The notes: generated from the sequence alone by a model not told the origin. 64,000 nt of DNA from Costertonia aggregata (GCF_013402795.1 NZ_CP058595.1:2954001-3018000); one strand, 5' to 3'; shown: positions 34,086 through 44,551, numbered from the stretch's first letter. Numbers and translations: made by a program.

Positions 34086-36602
34086 CTACTCTGGTACATT
34101 AATCTTATCCCCTAGAAATAGGGCATTCAAAAACAAGCGGTTCGTACCGTACCACGAACCTCTGAAATTGGGATTATCGGCAAAAAGCACGACCCTGCCA
34201 CTTCCTAACCGACTCACAAGTAAAGAAGCCGATGGTTTTAAGTTTTCTTCCATATTCTTTATAGTGATAAAACCGTCGATCAAGGGATTTTTGGAATATT
34301 TTGCCACCGTAGCGTATTCATTTTTGGAAGGTGACAACCATACCGTATTGTTCTTGTATACGGGTATGGTTTCATCGCGATAGCCAAACGCTAAGGGATG
34401 GGTAATATCCAAATCTACCTTTAAAATGATACCGCCTACACTTTCCTTGCCTATATTCTCGCCCGCATTTACATAGGGTTTGCGATCAACGGTTCCTGTG
34501 GAATCTTTTTCGGGTTTTGTCAACTTCTCCTTGACCATATTTTTTTCAATGGCCCACTTTGATGCAGTGCCTATGGTAACCAGCGTATTTCCCTTTTTTA
34601 CCCAGTCGCTTAATTTTTCCTGTTGGTTTTTGGTAAGGTCGTACCTACCTGAAACCATGACCAACACATTGTATTTGTCCAAATCTACCCGGCTTAGGTT
34701 TCGCATCTGAAGTTTGCTTATGGGCATATGTACCCTAGTATCCAGTAAATGCCATACTTCCCCGGCCTCATAGGAACGTACGCCATTGCCCACGAACATG
34801 GCTGCTTTTGGTTTTTTCAAGGGTTGAACAAAACGACTTCCCAAATCGATGCCCTGTACACTGTACCCTGAATTGACTGCATATACGGGGACTTCAAATT
34901 TTTGCTGCGCTTTTTGAACAAGTTCAAAAACTGTGGTTGCCTCTTTTTTCTGTAAACTAACGGGAATCATTAACGTGCCGTAATTAAAGCTTTTGGATCC
35001 TGAACCTACCTTTGCCGTGAACGGCTTTGCCGCGGATGAGATGACTAAGCCGTTTTCCTGTAGATAGTTGAGTGCGGCAGGGGCATTGTAATCGTCCCAA
35101 TCCAAAAGATAGGCATAGTCCGACTTTTGAACGCTTTCCGTCAAAACCAAGCCGTCCGTTCCTGTTATTTTATCCCCTAAATCCAAAGATGTAACAGGTT
35201 TGTATTTCATATTGTAAAAATTGGCTACTGACCATGCAGACGCATCGTAATACACACTATCCCGATACTTGTTATACGTTTCGAACATGGTTTGCACCAT
35301 GCGGTATTGGGGTTGTTTGGTAGGTACTACATAAGACTCCCCGGATTTGTAAACATCAATTTTATGGGCCAAAAGTTTATCGATAAAAGCTTTTGCCCTG
35401 TTTTGGTCATAGTTATCGTAGAACATATAACCTTTAATTCTGCTTTTTGCGGCTTTGGTCAATGCGCTCTTAAAGAAGTCTTGCTGATATTTACGCATGT
35501 ACGCTCTATTTTCAACCGCGGCCCTTACCGTTGTAATGCTAGAGGTGTATTGATTTCTAATGGTAAACGGAAACGTTATTTTCCCAAAAGCTGTCTCTTG
35601 CTCATGCCCTCGTGAACTAGCTTGTTCAAATAACAGTCCCAGCCCACCTTGTAGATCGGGATACGAGGAGCCATAACCGGGATAAGTGCCGTCAAAGACT
35701 TCCTTGGTAAAATAAAACGAACCAATACTGTCCAGTGCCTTGGCAAAATAATTGCCGAAAAGCGTATTCAAATCCTCGTAATTTTCTTTGGGCATTATGG
35801 GGTTTAACGAGCCGTTGGTTTTCATGGGTTCAAAGAAATAGGTGCTTTGGGTTCCCATTTCATGAAAATCGGTTACCACGTTGGGATACCACTCGTGGTA
35901 CCACTTTAATTTTCCACGACTTTCTGGATTAATGGCCAAAAGCCAGTCGCGGTTCAAATCGAACCAATAGTGGTTGGTACGCCCGCCCGGCCAATATTCG
36001 TTATGTTCCGCGTCTTGTGGGTCACTAACGTTTGGTTTACCTTGATACATGTTCGCCCATTGGGTATGGCGGTCACGACCGTCGGGATTTATGGTAGGAT
36101 CGATGAAAATTACCGCATCCTTCAAATATTTTAGAATTTCGGGACTATTGGAGGCCGCAAAAGTATAGGCGGTCAATAAAGCCGCTTCAGAGCTGGAAGG
36201 CTCATTACCGTGAACATTATAGGCCAAATTGATAAAAATAGGAACCTCGCCATAGTTGCTTACCGTTTTCGCAGGATCGGTAAAAGCCAAATGTTGCTGT
36301 TTTATGTTGTCCAGATTGGATAAATTTTCCGGGATGGTCAAAGCCAGCATCACCAATTTTCTACCCTCATGCGTTTTTCCATAATAGTGTATCGCGGCAC
36401 GGTCTGACACTTCAGCAAGTTTTTCCAAATAAGCTACGATCAGGTCATGTCTGGTGTGGTGTTCCCCTATGCCATATCCCAAAAATTGCTCGGGAGTTGG
36501 AATTTGCTGGCTAAATGGTTGAAATTTTTTTAAAAAATAGTCTTGTCCGTAAAGTAGTGTGGCACTATAACAACATAGTAAAAGCAGTAATTTTCTTAAC
36601 AT
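34086..36602 (-). CDS. Secreted M14 family zinc carboxypeptidase
   Basis: An 838-residue protein with a signal peptide (to about LLYGQ). The M14 domain (about residues 40-390) has the zinc-binding NVHGNEPSSSEA (HxxE), DPTINPDGRDRHTQW (substrate-binding Asn-Arg region) and TDFHEMGTQ (third ligand His). The C-terminal ~400 residues include a glutamine-amidotransferase-like segment (LDKYNVLVMVSGRYDLTKNQ, GRVVLFADNPNFRG). Likely a periplasmic or surface peptidase for nutrient peptides. Confidence 0.92.
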   Translation of the reverse strand: MLRKLLLLLCCYSATLLYGQDYFLKKFQPFSQQIPTPEQFLGYGIGEHHTRHDLIVAYLEKLAEVSDRAAIHYYGKTHEGRKLVMLALTIPENLSNLDNIKQQHLAFTDPAKTVSNYGEVPIFINLAYNVHGNEPSSSEAALLTAYTFAASNSPEILKYLKDAVIFIDPTINPDGRDRHTQWANMYQGKPNVSDPQDAEHNEYWPGGRTNHYWFDLNRDWLLAINPESRGKLKWYHEWYPNVVTDFHEMGTQSTYFFEPMKTNGSLNPIMPKENYEDLNTLFGNYFAKALDSIGSFYFTKEVFDGTYPGYGSSYPDLQGGLGLLFEQASSRGHEQETAFGKITFPFTIRNQYTSSITTVRAAVENRAYMRKYQQDFFKSALTKAAKSRIKGYMFYDNYDQNRAKAFIDKLLAHKIDVYKSGESYVVPTKQPQYRMVQTMFETYNKYRDSVYYDASAWSVANFYNMKYKPVTSLDLGDKITGTDGLVLTESVQKSDYAYLLDWDDYNAPAALNYLQENGLVISSAAKPFTAKVGSGSKSFNYGTLMIPVSLQKKEATTVFELVQKAQQKFEVPVYAVNSGYSVQGIDLGSRFVQPLKKPKAAMFVGNGVRSYEAGEVWHLLDTRVHMPISKLQMRNLSRVDLDKYNVLVMVSGRYDLTKNQQEKLSDWVKKGNTLVTIGTASKWAIEKNMVKEKLTKPEKDSTGTVDRKPYVNAGENIGKESVGGIILKVDLDITHPLAFGYRDETIPVYKNNTVWLSPSKNEYATVAKYSKNPLIDGFITIKNMEENLKPSASLLVSRLGSGRVVLFADNPNFRGSWYGTNRLFLNALFLGDKINVPE

Positions 36603-36728
36603 TTGAATGGGTTTGAATTAGCCATTTAAATATAGGAAAATATACCTCGGTATCAATACGAAAAAATTCCTTTTGTCGTTAAATATGACTTGATGAGCAT
36701 CGATTTTGAAAAACTATCCGATAAATAT

Positions 36729-37946
36729 TTAGGCGACCACTGGGATTTCTGAAGAACCTGCCTCTTTGAACTTAACGATGTAGTTGGTGCCTTTTTTGTT
36801 GGTATCCCTAGAGATGGAACCATTGAGTTGTCTCGCCAAGTTATTGATCAATTTAAGGCCTAATGTTTTTGTGTTCTTCAGATCAACCGGTTCTGAAAAA
36901 CCAATACCGTTATCGCCAATATCCAAAATATACTCATTTTCGTCGGCCTTTTTTAGGGCGATGTGGATTATCCCTTCCTTGTCATCGGTAATACCATATT
37001 TTAATGCATTGGTAATGGCCTCGTTGATCAAAAGCCCTAATGGGATGGCGGTATCAATTCTCAATTTTATATCCGGAATGTCCAAGTCAAGCTTTACATT
37101 GTTCTCGGCTCCTTTGACCGAACGTATCAAATATTCGCTGAGTTCTTTTACGTACGAACGGTATTCTATCTTCGAAAGGTCCTCACGCATATACAGCATT
37201 TCGTGTACCATGGCCATTGAAATAACCCTGTTTTGACTGCTTTTGATGAGGTTTTTTACTTTTTCGTTGGTTATATTTCTGGATTGAAGGCTCAAAAGGC
37301 TCGAGACTGTTTGCAGATTGTTTTTCACGCGATGGTGTATTTCTTTCAACAAGGTCTCCTTTTCTTCGATACGCTGTTGAATTTCATTTCGGGAACGATA
37401 TAATTTGTGGTGAACCTGCATCAAGTTTTTTCCAAGAACGCCTCCTAGGATATATACGGTAAAAAAAACGGATATGAACGCAAACAAATTTCTTGAAGCC
37501 TCGGGTACTACATTATGCGTAAATTGATAGTCGGCCAAGCTTTCCAAAAACAACAAGACAACAATGACAAGGTTTAGATACAGGTAAATGCGCCCGTATA
37601 CCCTGGTAGTCACGTAAGCAGCAAAAACAATCAATGCCAATATAAAAATAAAGGGACTGTTGATACCCCCGCTGTACAATGTAATGGCCAAAGCTGTTCC
37701 CAAAGAGAGTACCGATGAGACATTATAAGTAATCGTAAGGTTTTTGTGAGATTTAAAAGAAAGTATATTGATAAAGTTTACCACACCAAAACCCATAAAC
37801 AAAAAAGGGATGATTTCTTTGATGTCAAGTACAAAATAGCATACAATACCTAAAATGATAGAAAGGGCAGAGGTAAAATAGTTTACTCTGTGTGTTAGCT
37901 TTATCTTATCATTTAATCGATATTCATCTGTTGCGGATTTATGCAT
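36729..37946 (-). CDS. Membrane sensor histidine kinase, HisKA_2 type
   Basis: A 405-residue protein with about six membrane segments (residues 25-175), a short coiled coil and a HisKA_2 domain EIHHRVKNNLQTVSSLL (phospho-acceptor at His204/His205), followed by an HATPase domain with the N box NEAITNALKYG and G1 box DIGDNGIGFS. It is paralogous to the next upstream kinase throughout its length. No response regulator gene is adjacent, so the partner is encoded elsewhere. Confidence 0.92.
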   Translation of the reverse strand: MHKSATDEYRLNDKIKLTHRVNYFTSALSIILGIVCYFVLDIKEIIPFLFMGFGVVNFINILSFKSHKNLTITYNVSSVLSLGTALAITLYSGGINSPFIFILALIVFAAYVTTRVYGRIYLYLNLVIVVLLFLESLADYQFTHNVVPEASRNLFAFISVFFTVYILGGVLGKNLMQVHHKLYRSRNEIQQRIEEKETLLKEIHHRVKNNLQTVSSLLSLQSRNITNEKVKNLIKSSQNRVISMAMVHEMLYMREDLSKIEYRSYVKELSEYLIRSVKGAENNVKLDLDIPDIKLRIDTAIPLGLLINEAITNALKYGITDDKEGIIHIALKKADENEYILDIGDNGIGFSEPVDLKNTKTLGLKLINNLARQLNGSISRDTNKKGTNYIVKFKEAGSSEIPVVA

Positions 37947-38450
37947 TTTTGGTTGAATTTGGTTGAAATGGTTTTAGTATATTTCCTGTGCACTCAAACT
38001 AAGGCAATGCATTAACAATGTAAAGCTAACTATGTTTATGTTATGTCGCAAGCTTTATTAAGCTATCAATGATATATTAAAGATATACATTTTTTAATAT
38101 TTTATGTTTTTGTGGGACTGCATATGATATCGCAGCGTGCTTATCTACCAACATATTGGCAAGTGCAATTTAAGAACGACCAAGAAAAAAATAGCGGGGA
38201 TTAAGCAAGTTTTTTTGTCCGCTCAAAGGTAATAACCCTTCAGTTTCGTTGTAGTTACTTTAGTTCCCCTAAATATTTAAGATGATGTTGTCATTTCAAC
38301 AGAGAAATGTACGAACAACAAGAAACTCCATTATATGATTTCTCTTTTTGCTTCATACGGAATTACAAACCATTCTCTAAAAAGAATTTTTTTTGTTCTC
38401 GACTATGGGTTTCAAATACATAGTGGTTTATTTGGTAAATCCAATGGGCA
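37947..38450. other. 504-bp gap between the two kinase genes, no gene seen
   Basis: AT-rich sequence separating the paralogous kinases. A 67-codon frame at 38335-38538 overlaps the kinase gene end and has no protein-like features. I see no hairpin terminator or repeat worth calling. Confidence 0.5.
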
Positions 38451-39671
38451 TTATGCCACCCTTTTATATTGCCGGTCTATATCTTCAAAAGAGAGGGTGT
38501 ATTTTGTACCCGTTTTGGTAAGATCCTTGACCACGTGACCTTTTAACTGTTTTGCGAGGCTCTTAATTAATCTTAATCCCAATGATTTTGGCTTTTCCAG
38601 ATTATCATCTTCCAAGAAACCGGTACCATCATCGCTTATATGCAAAACATAGGAATTTTCACTATCCCTTTTTTCCATACGTATATCAATTTTACCTTTG
38701 TGCTTTCCTATAAAGCCATATTTAAGGGAATTTGTAACGGTTTCGTTGATGAGAAGTCCCAATGGTATGGCGGTATCTATTCCCAGCTCAATTTCTGGAG
38801 GAATATCGATATTTAGTGATATATCACACTTTTCAGAGTTTAGGGATTTAAGAAGATAATTGCTAAGTTCTTCAACATAGGGCTTGAACTCTATTTTAGA
38901 TAGGTTTTTGTGCATGTACAGCATTTCATGAACCATGGCCATTACTATGACCCTATTTTGGCTTCCTCTCATTATGGCCTTGATAATATCGTCATCGGTA
39001 TTTCTGGATTGCATGTTCAAAAGACTTGATACGGTCTGTAAGTTATTTTTTACCCTATGGTGCACCTCTCGTAAAAGAATTTCTTTTTCTTTGATTCTTT
39101 GCTCTATTTCGGTTTTTGATTTGTATAGTTTGTGATGTGTTTTCAACAAGTTTTTCCCAAAAACATCCCCTAACAGATATACGGAAAACAAAATGCTAAA
39201 AAGGCTAAAAAGTTTTTTTGACTCTATGGGCACTACATTGGTTATTATACTAAAATCAAATACGCCCAATAAATAAATGGATATTATAAAAGCCAATACT
39301 ACTTTTATGTATATTTTTCCGAACATACTGGTAGAAATGTACCCTGCCAAAACTATCAATGCAAAAACAAAAATAAAGGGACTTTCTATACCGCCCGAGA
39401 ATACGGTAATCAGCAAAGTGCTTACTAATGATAAAATACTGGTGACAATGGCCATTGTGGTAAGGCTTCTATGTTTTTTAAAACAGAAAACATTGAATAG
39501 GTTCACAATAGGATATATAAAGAATACATGGGGAATTACATGTTCTATTTTTAAAACAAATACACTTGCCAAACCAAATAAAAAACTTATCGCCGAGGAT
39601 ATGTAGTTAAACTTTACGAGTAAGTTGGTTTTATCGTTTATTCTCTCCTTTATACGGTTAGGTTTTTTCAT
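38451..39671 (-). CDS. Membrane sensor histidine kinase, HisKA_2 type (paralogue)
   Basis: The ATG at 39671 (MKKPNRIKERIND) is preferred over an in-frame start at 39695. The topology equals the neighbour: about six membrane segments, then REVHHRVKNNLQTVSSLLN, N box NETVTNSLKYG and G1 DDGTGFLE. Shared membrane words (FSGGIESPFIF, LAGYIST) show the sensor part was duplicated too, with divergence suggesting different inputs. Confidence 0.92.
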   Translation of the reverse strand: MKKPNRIKERINDKTNLLVKFNYISSAISFLFGLASVFVLKIEHVIPHVFFIYPIVNLFNVFCFKKHRSLTTMAIVTSILSLVSTLLITVFSGGIESPFIFVFALIVLAGYISTSMFGKIYIKVVLAFIISIYLLGVFDFSIITNVVPIESKKLFSLFSILFSVYLLGDVFGKNLLKTHHKLYKSKTEIEQRIKEKEILLREVHHRVKNNLQTVSSLLNMQSRNTDDDIIKAIMRGSQNRVIVMAMVHEMLYMHKNLSKIEFKPYVEELSNYLLKSLNSEKCDISLNIDIPPEIELGIDTAIPLGLLINETVTNSLKYGFIGKHKGKIDIRMEKRDSENSYVLHISDDGTGFLEDDNLEKPKSLGLRLIKSLAKQLKGHVVKDLTKTGTKYTLSFEDIDRQYKRVA

Positions 39672-39933
39672 AGTCGGGATTATGGGAACTCTCAAAGTTG
39701 AGTCGGCAAAAGAAAGCTTATGTATCTAAATTATATATCCAAGATAATACTAAAATAACGTAACTTAATGGTATGTAATTGTTTATATTAGATAAAACAG
39801 TTCGATATCTCGTTATGATGTCATTTCAAAAGCTCAATAATGGCACAAATAGAGAACTCAAAGCGCACAACAAACCAATAAGTTTTTCGAGTGCTTTTAC
39901 TTATAAAAGCCGGCAAAATTGTGCCTTACAAAC

Positions 39934-39965
39934 AACAAAAGGCGACCCAATGGTCGCCTTTTGTT
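39934..39965 (-). terminator. Terminator downstream of secA
   Basis: AACAAAAGGCGACC (39934-39947) and GGTCGCCTTTTGTT (39952-39965) form a perfect 14-bp stem with a 4-nt loop; A and T tracts flank the core, so it can work for either strand. It is 24 bp after the secA stop. Confidence 0.9.
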
Positions 39966-39989
39966 CAGTAATCATATAAAATAATCCAG

Positions 39990-42900
39990 TTAGTCTTCTA
40001 TCAAGACCCATTCCCCTTTGTCAATAAGAGGTTCGGCTTGCTTAAATTTCACGGTTTTGCTCTCACCGGACATTACATTTTTAATCGTAACCCTATCGTT
40101 ACGGCCAATTTTAGGTTTTTCCCGCACAATGGTTTCGGTTACTTGTGGGCGTTGCCCTTGATTTTGCCCTACAGCACGGTTCCGGGCCGCTAACTCGTCA
40201 CTATTCGGAATTTCTTCCTTTGTTGTTTTGAGATTTTGCTTAGGTCTGCGAACGTTACGTGCCTCTTGTATTTCATTGGTATTGGAGGAGGGGAGTTCCC
40301 CTTTGAACAAAAAGGAAACAATTTCTTTGTTCACTTTATCGATCATCTGCTTAAAAAGTTCAAAAGCTTCGAATTTATAGATAAGCAAAGGGTCTTTTTG
40401 CTCGTGGACCGCTAGTTGGACCGATTGTTTTAATTCATCCATTTTACGCAAATGCGTTTTCCAGGAATCGTCTATGATGGCCAGGGAGATGTTTTTTTCA
40501 AAATCGGTCACCAACTGTTTACCATCACTTTCATAGGCATCCTCAAGATTGGTAACCACTTTCAACTCTTTGATACCATCGGTAAACGGAACAACAATGC
40601 GTTCAAAATTGTTGTTCTCCTCATATACTTTTTTAATGACGGGAAATGCAGTTGCCGCACTGTTTTCCATCTTTTTTTGATAGAATTCATATGCCGTTTT
40701 GTAGACTTTGTTCGAAATTTCCTGAATGCTCAATTTTCCAAACTCTTCTTCGGAAACCGGGGAAGTGATTGAAAAATACTTGATCAATTCAAACTCAAAG
40801 TTTTTGTAATCGTTGGCCCCTTTATTGGTTTCGGCAATGACTTCGACCGTATCATAGATCATATTGGCGATATCCACTTTAAGGCGCTCGCCTTGCAGAG
40901 CGTGCCTTCTTCGTTTATAGACCACCTCACGTTGGGCGTTCATAACATCGTCGTATTCCAATAAACGTTTACGAATGCCAAAATTATTCTCCTCGACTTT
41001 CTTCTGTGCCCGTTCTATGGATTTGGTCATCATTGAATGCTGTATGACCTCACCTTCTTCCAAGCCCATCCTATCCATCATCTTGGCCACCCTATCCGAA
41101 CCGAACAAACGCATTAGATTATCTTCCAAGGAAACATAAAATTGGGAGCTTCCCGGATCACCTTGGCGGCCCGAACGGCCCCGTAATTGCCTATCGACCC
41201 TTCTAGAGTCATGCCTTTCGGTACCCACGATGGCCAAACCACCGGCTTCTTTGACTTCGTTGGACAGTTTTATATCGGTACCACGACCTGCCATGTTCGT
41301 GGCTATGGTCACAATGCCACCTTTACCGGCTTCTGCGACCACATCGGCTTCTTTTTTGTGAAGTTTAGCATTCAATACGTTATGGGGTACTTTGCGTACG
41401 CTCAAAAGCTTGGAAAGTAGTTCTGATATTTCTACCGATGTTGTACCGATCAGTACTGGTCTGCCCGATTGCGAAAGTTTGGTCACTTCATCGATTATGG
41501 CATTGTATTTTTCCCGTTTTGTCTTGTATATCAAATCATGCCTATCATCACGTGCGATGGGCCGGTTCGTGGGAATTTCCATCACATCCAATTTATAGAT
41601 TTCCCAGAACTCCCCAGCTTCTGTAACCGCGGTTCCGGTCATCCCCGCCAGTTTACGGTACATTCTAAAATAGTTCTGCAGTGTAACGGTCGCAAAGGTC
41701 TGTGTTAAGGCTTCAATCTTCACGTTTTCCTTGGCCTCGATAGCTTGGTGCAACCCGTCGGAATACCGGCGACCATCCATAATACGACCGGTCTGCTCGT
41801 CTACAATCATTACCTTGTTGTCCATCACCACGTATTCCACGTCCTTTTCAAAAAGTGTGTACGCCTTTAGCAGTTGGCTCATGGTGTGGATACGCTCACT
41901 CTTTACGGTAAAATCTTTAAAAAGCTGTTCTTTGAGTTCTGCTTCTTTTTCTATCTCATAATTTTGATTTTCGATTTTGGCGATTTCCCCACCAATATCG
42001 GGCATCACAAAAAATTCTTTATCAACGTCACCGGAAATGTAATCGACTCCTTTATCGGTCAATTCAATCTGATTGTTTTTTTCATCGATCACGAACAACA
42101 AATCCTCATCGACTTTTGGCATTTCCCGATTGTTGTCCTGCATGTAAAAGTTTTCGGTCTTTTGTAACAACTGCTTTACACCTTCCTCACTCAAAAATTT
42201 GATGAGTGCCTTGTTTTTTGGTAGTCCACGGTATACACGCAATAAGAGAAAACCTCCTTCTTTGGTATCGCCTTCTGCTATCAGTTTTTTTGCCTCGGCC
42301 AATACACCTGTTAAGTGTTGGCGCTGCTTTTGGACTATGTCGGATACTTTGGGTTTCAATTCGTTGAACTCATGCCTATCGCCTTCGGGAACGGGCCCTG
42401 AAATAATCAAAGGGGTTCTGGCATCATCTATTAAAACAGAATCTACCTCATCTACAATGGCATAGTGGTGTGGGCGTTGTACCAGGTCTTTTGGGGTATG
42501 CGCCATATTGTCCCTTAAATAATCAAAGCCAAATTCATTATTGGTACCATAGGTAATGTCCGCATTATAAGCGGCACGTCTCCCCTCGGAGTTAGGCGTA
42601 TGTTTGTCGATACAATCTACCGAAAGGCCATGAAATTCAAATATAGGGGCCATCCAGGCACTGTCTCTTTTTGCAAGATAATCGTTCACCGTTACCAAAT
42701 GGGCGCCGTTTCCGGTAAGTGCGTTGAGGTACATTGGCAAAGTAGCGACCAAGGTTTTACCTTCCCCGGTCTGCATCTCTGCAATTTTTCCTTGGTGTAA
42801 TGCAATACCGCCTATCAACTGCACATCGTAATGCACCATGTCCCAGGTTACTTCTTTACCTGCTGCATCCCAAGAGTTTTTCCATACGGCGTTGTCCCCA

Positions 42901-43349
42901 TCTAACGAAACATAGTCCTTGGAGCCAGAAAGCAACCTATCATATTCCGAAGCTTTTACTGTCAACGTTTCGTTATTGGCAAAACGTTTGGCGGTTTCCT
43001 TTACTATGGCAAAGGCCTGCGGTAAAATTTCGTCCAAGGTTTTTTGTGTAGCCTCGTAAGCCTCATCTTTTAATTTGTCTATTTCAGCATAAATATCCTC
43101 GTTCTTATCAATATCGGTAGATGCGTTTACTTCTTCTTGTAATTTTACGATCTCATCGGTAATGCTTTTGGAATCTGCTTTAATTTTTTCCTTGAACTCC
43201 AATGTCTTGGCTCGTAGTTGATCGTGATTCAAGGCCTCAAACTCTTTTTCGAACGACTTTATTTTATCTACAAGTGGTTGGAGCTGTTTTACGTCTTTTT
43301 TGGATTTGTCACCAACGAACGCTTTAAGAACAGAATTTATAAAACTCAT
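39990..43349 (-). CDS. secA: Preprotein translocase ATPase SecA
   Basis: The motor of Sec-dependent export. A 1119-residue protein, long as usual in Bacteroidota. NBD1 has MQTGEGKTLVATLP and DEVDSVLIDDARTPLIISG; a long insertion of coiled and acidic sequence interrupts NBD1; NBD2 has TNMAGRGTDIKLS and QLRGRSGRQGDPG. The C-terminus (MSGESKTVKFKQAEPLI) lacks the CxCx8CH zinc motif of other bacteria, which is normal for this group. It is monocistronic with a terminator after it. Confidence 0.97.
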   Translation of the reverse strand: MSFINSVLKAFVGDKSKKDVKQLQPLVDKIKSFEKEFEALNHDQLRAKTLEFKEKIKADSKSITDEIVKLQEEVNASTDIDKNEDIYAEIDKLKDEAYEATQKTLDEILPQAFAIVKETAKRFANNETLTVKASEYDRLLSGSKDYVSLDGDNAVWKNSWDAAGKEVTWDMVHYDVQLIGGIALHQGKIAEMQTGEGKTLVATLPMYLNALTGNGAHLVTVNDYLAKRDSAWMAPIFEFHGLSVDCIDKHTPNSEGRRAAYNADITYGTNNEFGFDYLRDNMAHTPKDLVQRPHHYAIVDEVDSVLIDDARTPLIISGPVPEGDRHEFNELKPKVSDIVQKQRQHLTGVLAEAKKLIAEGDTKEGGFLLLRVYRGLPKNKALIKFLSEEGVKQLLQKTENFYMQDNNREMPKVDEDLLFVIDEKNNQIELTDKGVDYISGDVDKEFFVMPDIGGEIAKIENQNYEIEKEAELKEQLFKDFTVKSERIHTMSQLLKAYTLFEKDVEYVVMDNKVMIVDEQTGRIMDGRRYSDGLHQAIEAKENVKIEALTQTFATVTLQNYFRMYRKLAGMTGTAVTEAGEFWEIYKLDVMEIPTNRPIARDDRHDLIYKTKREKYNAIIDEVTKLSQSGRPVLIGTTSVEISELLSKLLSVRKVPHNVLNAKLHKKEADVVAEAGKGGIVTIATNMAGRGTDIKLSNEVKEAGGLAIVGTERHDSRRVDRQLRGRSGRQGDPGSSQFYVSLEDNLMRLFGSDRVAKMMDRMGLEEGEVIQHSMMTKSIERAQKKVEENNFGIRKRLLEYDDVMNAQREVVYKRRRHALQGERLKVDIANMIYDTVEVIAETNKGANDYKNFEFELIKYFSITSPVSEEEFGKLSIQEISNKVYKTAYEFYQKKMENSAATAFPVIKKVYEENNNFERIVVPFTDGIKELKVVTNLEDAYESDGKQLVTDFEKNISLAIIDDSWKTHLRKMDELKQSVQLAVHEQKDPLLIYKFEAFELFKQMIDKVNKEIVSFLFKGELPSSNTNEIQEARNVRRPKQNLKTTKEEIPNSDELAARNRAVGQNQGQRPQVTETIVREKPKIGRNDRVTIKNVMSGESKTVKFKQAEPLIDKGEWVLIED

Positions 43350-43511
43350 AATATATTATTGTTAGATTGAAATACTTCTAAACTTATTTGAATATGCGAA
43401 GTAAACAATGGCAATCTTTGGATCGCACTAATTTATGAACACCTGAAATGCAAAAAATGTTCCAGTTTGAAAATCTTGTAAAAATCCAAAATTCCCTGTC
43501 AAAATTACATA

Positions 43512-43539
43512 AAAAAAAAGCCTCGGATGAGACTTTTTT
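43512..43539 (-). terminator. Probable terminator downstream of the DUF2795 gene
   Basis: On the minus strand AGTCTC, a 4-nt loop and GAGGCT form a six-pair stem (one G-U) followed by a run of eight or more T. It lies 22 bp after the DUF2795 stop and upstream of secA. Confidence 0.65.
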
Positions 43540-43560
43540 GTTGTAATTCAGTTAATATGT

Positions 43561-43785
43561 TTAATATTCATCCTCGTTCCAGAGGTAATCTTCTTCTGTT
43601 GGATAGTCTGGCCAAATCTCCTCTATGGACTCGTATATTTCGCCACCTTCCTCTTCCATTGATTGGAGATTTTCAACTACCTCCAAAGGCGCACCTGTTC
43701 TAATGGCGTAATCGATTAATTCGTCTTTAGAGGCGGGCCAAGGTGCATCGCTCAAATAAGATGCTAATTCTAATGTCCAGTACAT
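43561..43785 (-). CDS. DUF2795 family protein
   Basis: A 74-residue acidic cytoplasmic protein. The pattern LASYLSDAPWPASKDELIDYAIRTGAP is characteristic of DUF2795, a small helical domain of unknown function found widely in flavobacteria. The C-terminus is strongly acidic (EEDYLWNEDEY). It is flanked by terminators and gaps, so it is probably transcribed alone. Confidence 0.9.
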   Translation of the reverse strand: MYWTLELASYLSDAPWPASKDELIDYAIRTGAPLEVVENLQSMEEEGGEIYESIEEIWPDYPTEEDYLWNEDEY

Positions 43786-43919
43786 GGTAATAGTTTGATT
43801 TTAAATTTTTTGCAAAAATAATTTTTAAAGTAAGAAAGTCAAGTTTTTTCCCATTTAATTACAATTTTTTTTGAAAAAATTATATTTATTACTTCGATAA
43901 CGGAGAAATGACAGATTTA

Positions 43920-44495
43920 TTAGTCCTTTTTACCGGGAATCCATTTTATTTCGTCTGCTTCTACATCCTTTGACAATTTTCGTGCCAATACAAAAAGATA
44001 GTCGGAAAGTCTGTTGAGATACGACAGGACCCTTTCGTCAAAGGGTTCGTTTTCATATAGGAGCGAAGCCAAACGTTCTGCCCTTCTGCAAACCGTACGC
44101 GCAATATGACAGTATGACACAGTAGTATGGCCGCCTGGGAGTATAAAATGGGTCATAGGCGGTAGGACATCGTTCATTTTATCTATTTCATTTTCCAAAA
44201 GAACAATATCGCCCTCTGATATTTTGGGAATGTTAAGACGCTCTTTCCCGTTTTTGAGTATCATTTTTTCCGGGTCGGTCGCCAAAATGGCCCCAACGGT
44301 AAACAGTTTATCCTGAATCTTAATCAAGATACTTTTTGAGTTTGCATCTATTTTTTGGTCGCGTATAAGGCCCAACCACGAATTTAATTCATCAACGGTA
44401 CCATAACTATCAATTCGCATATGGCCTTTTGAGACACGTGTTCCCCCAAAAAGCGCCGTAGTTCCCTTATCTCCTGTTTTGGTATATATTTTCAT
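43920..44495 (-). CDS. Cob(I)alamin adenosyltransferase, PduO type
   Basis: A 191-residue enzyme making adenosylcobalamin from cob(I)alamin and ATP. The N-terminal ATP-binding motif is TKTGDKGTTALFGGTRVSKG; later FILPGGHTTVSYCHIARTVCRRAERL and YLNRLSDYLFVLARKL complete the family signature. It supplies the cofactor for methylmalonyl-CoA mutase, linking it functionally to MeaB at 16.2 kb. Confidence 0.95.
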   Translation of the reverse strand: MKIYTKTGDKGTTALFGGTRVSKGHMRIDSYGTVDELNSWLGLIRDQKIDANSKSILIKIQDKLFTVGAILATDPEKMILKNGKERLNIPKISEGDIVLLENEIDKMNDVLPPMTHFILPGGHTTVSYCHIARTVCRRAERLASLLYENEPFDERVLSYLNRLSDYLFVLARKLSKDVEADEIKWIPGKKD

Positions 44496-44551
44496 GTGAA
44501 GAATTCAAGTTTAAATATCAATTACGAAGATTAGAATTTGAAAGTTGTTGC

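Noticed and set aside
38335-38538. 67-codon ORF in the gap between the kinase genes
   Set aside because: It overlaps the kinase gene end on the other strand and lacks any recognisable feature.
39990-43349. DEVD motif and missing C-terminal zinc site in SecA as anomalies
   Set aside because: DEVDS is the normal SecA Walker B, and Bacteroidota SecA commonly lacks the zinc motif.
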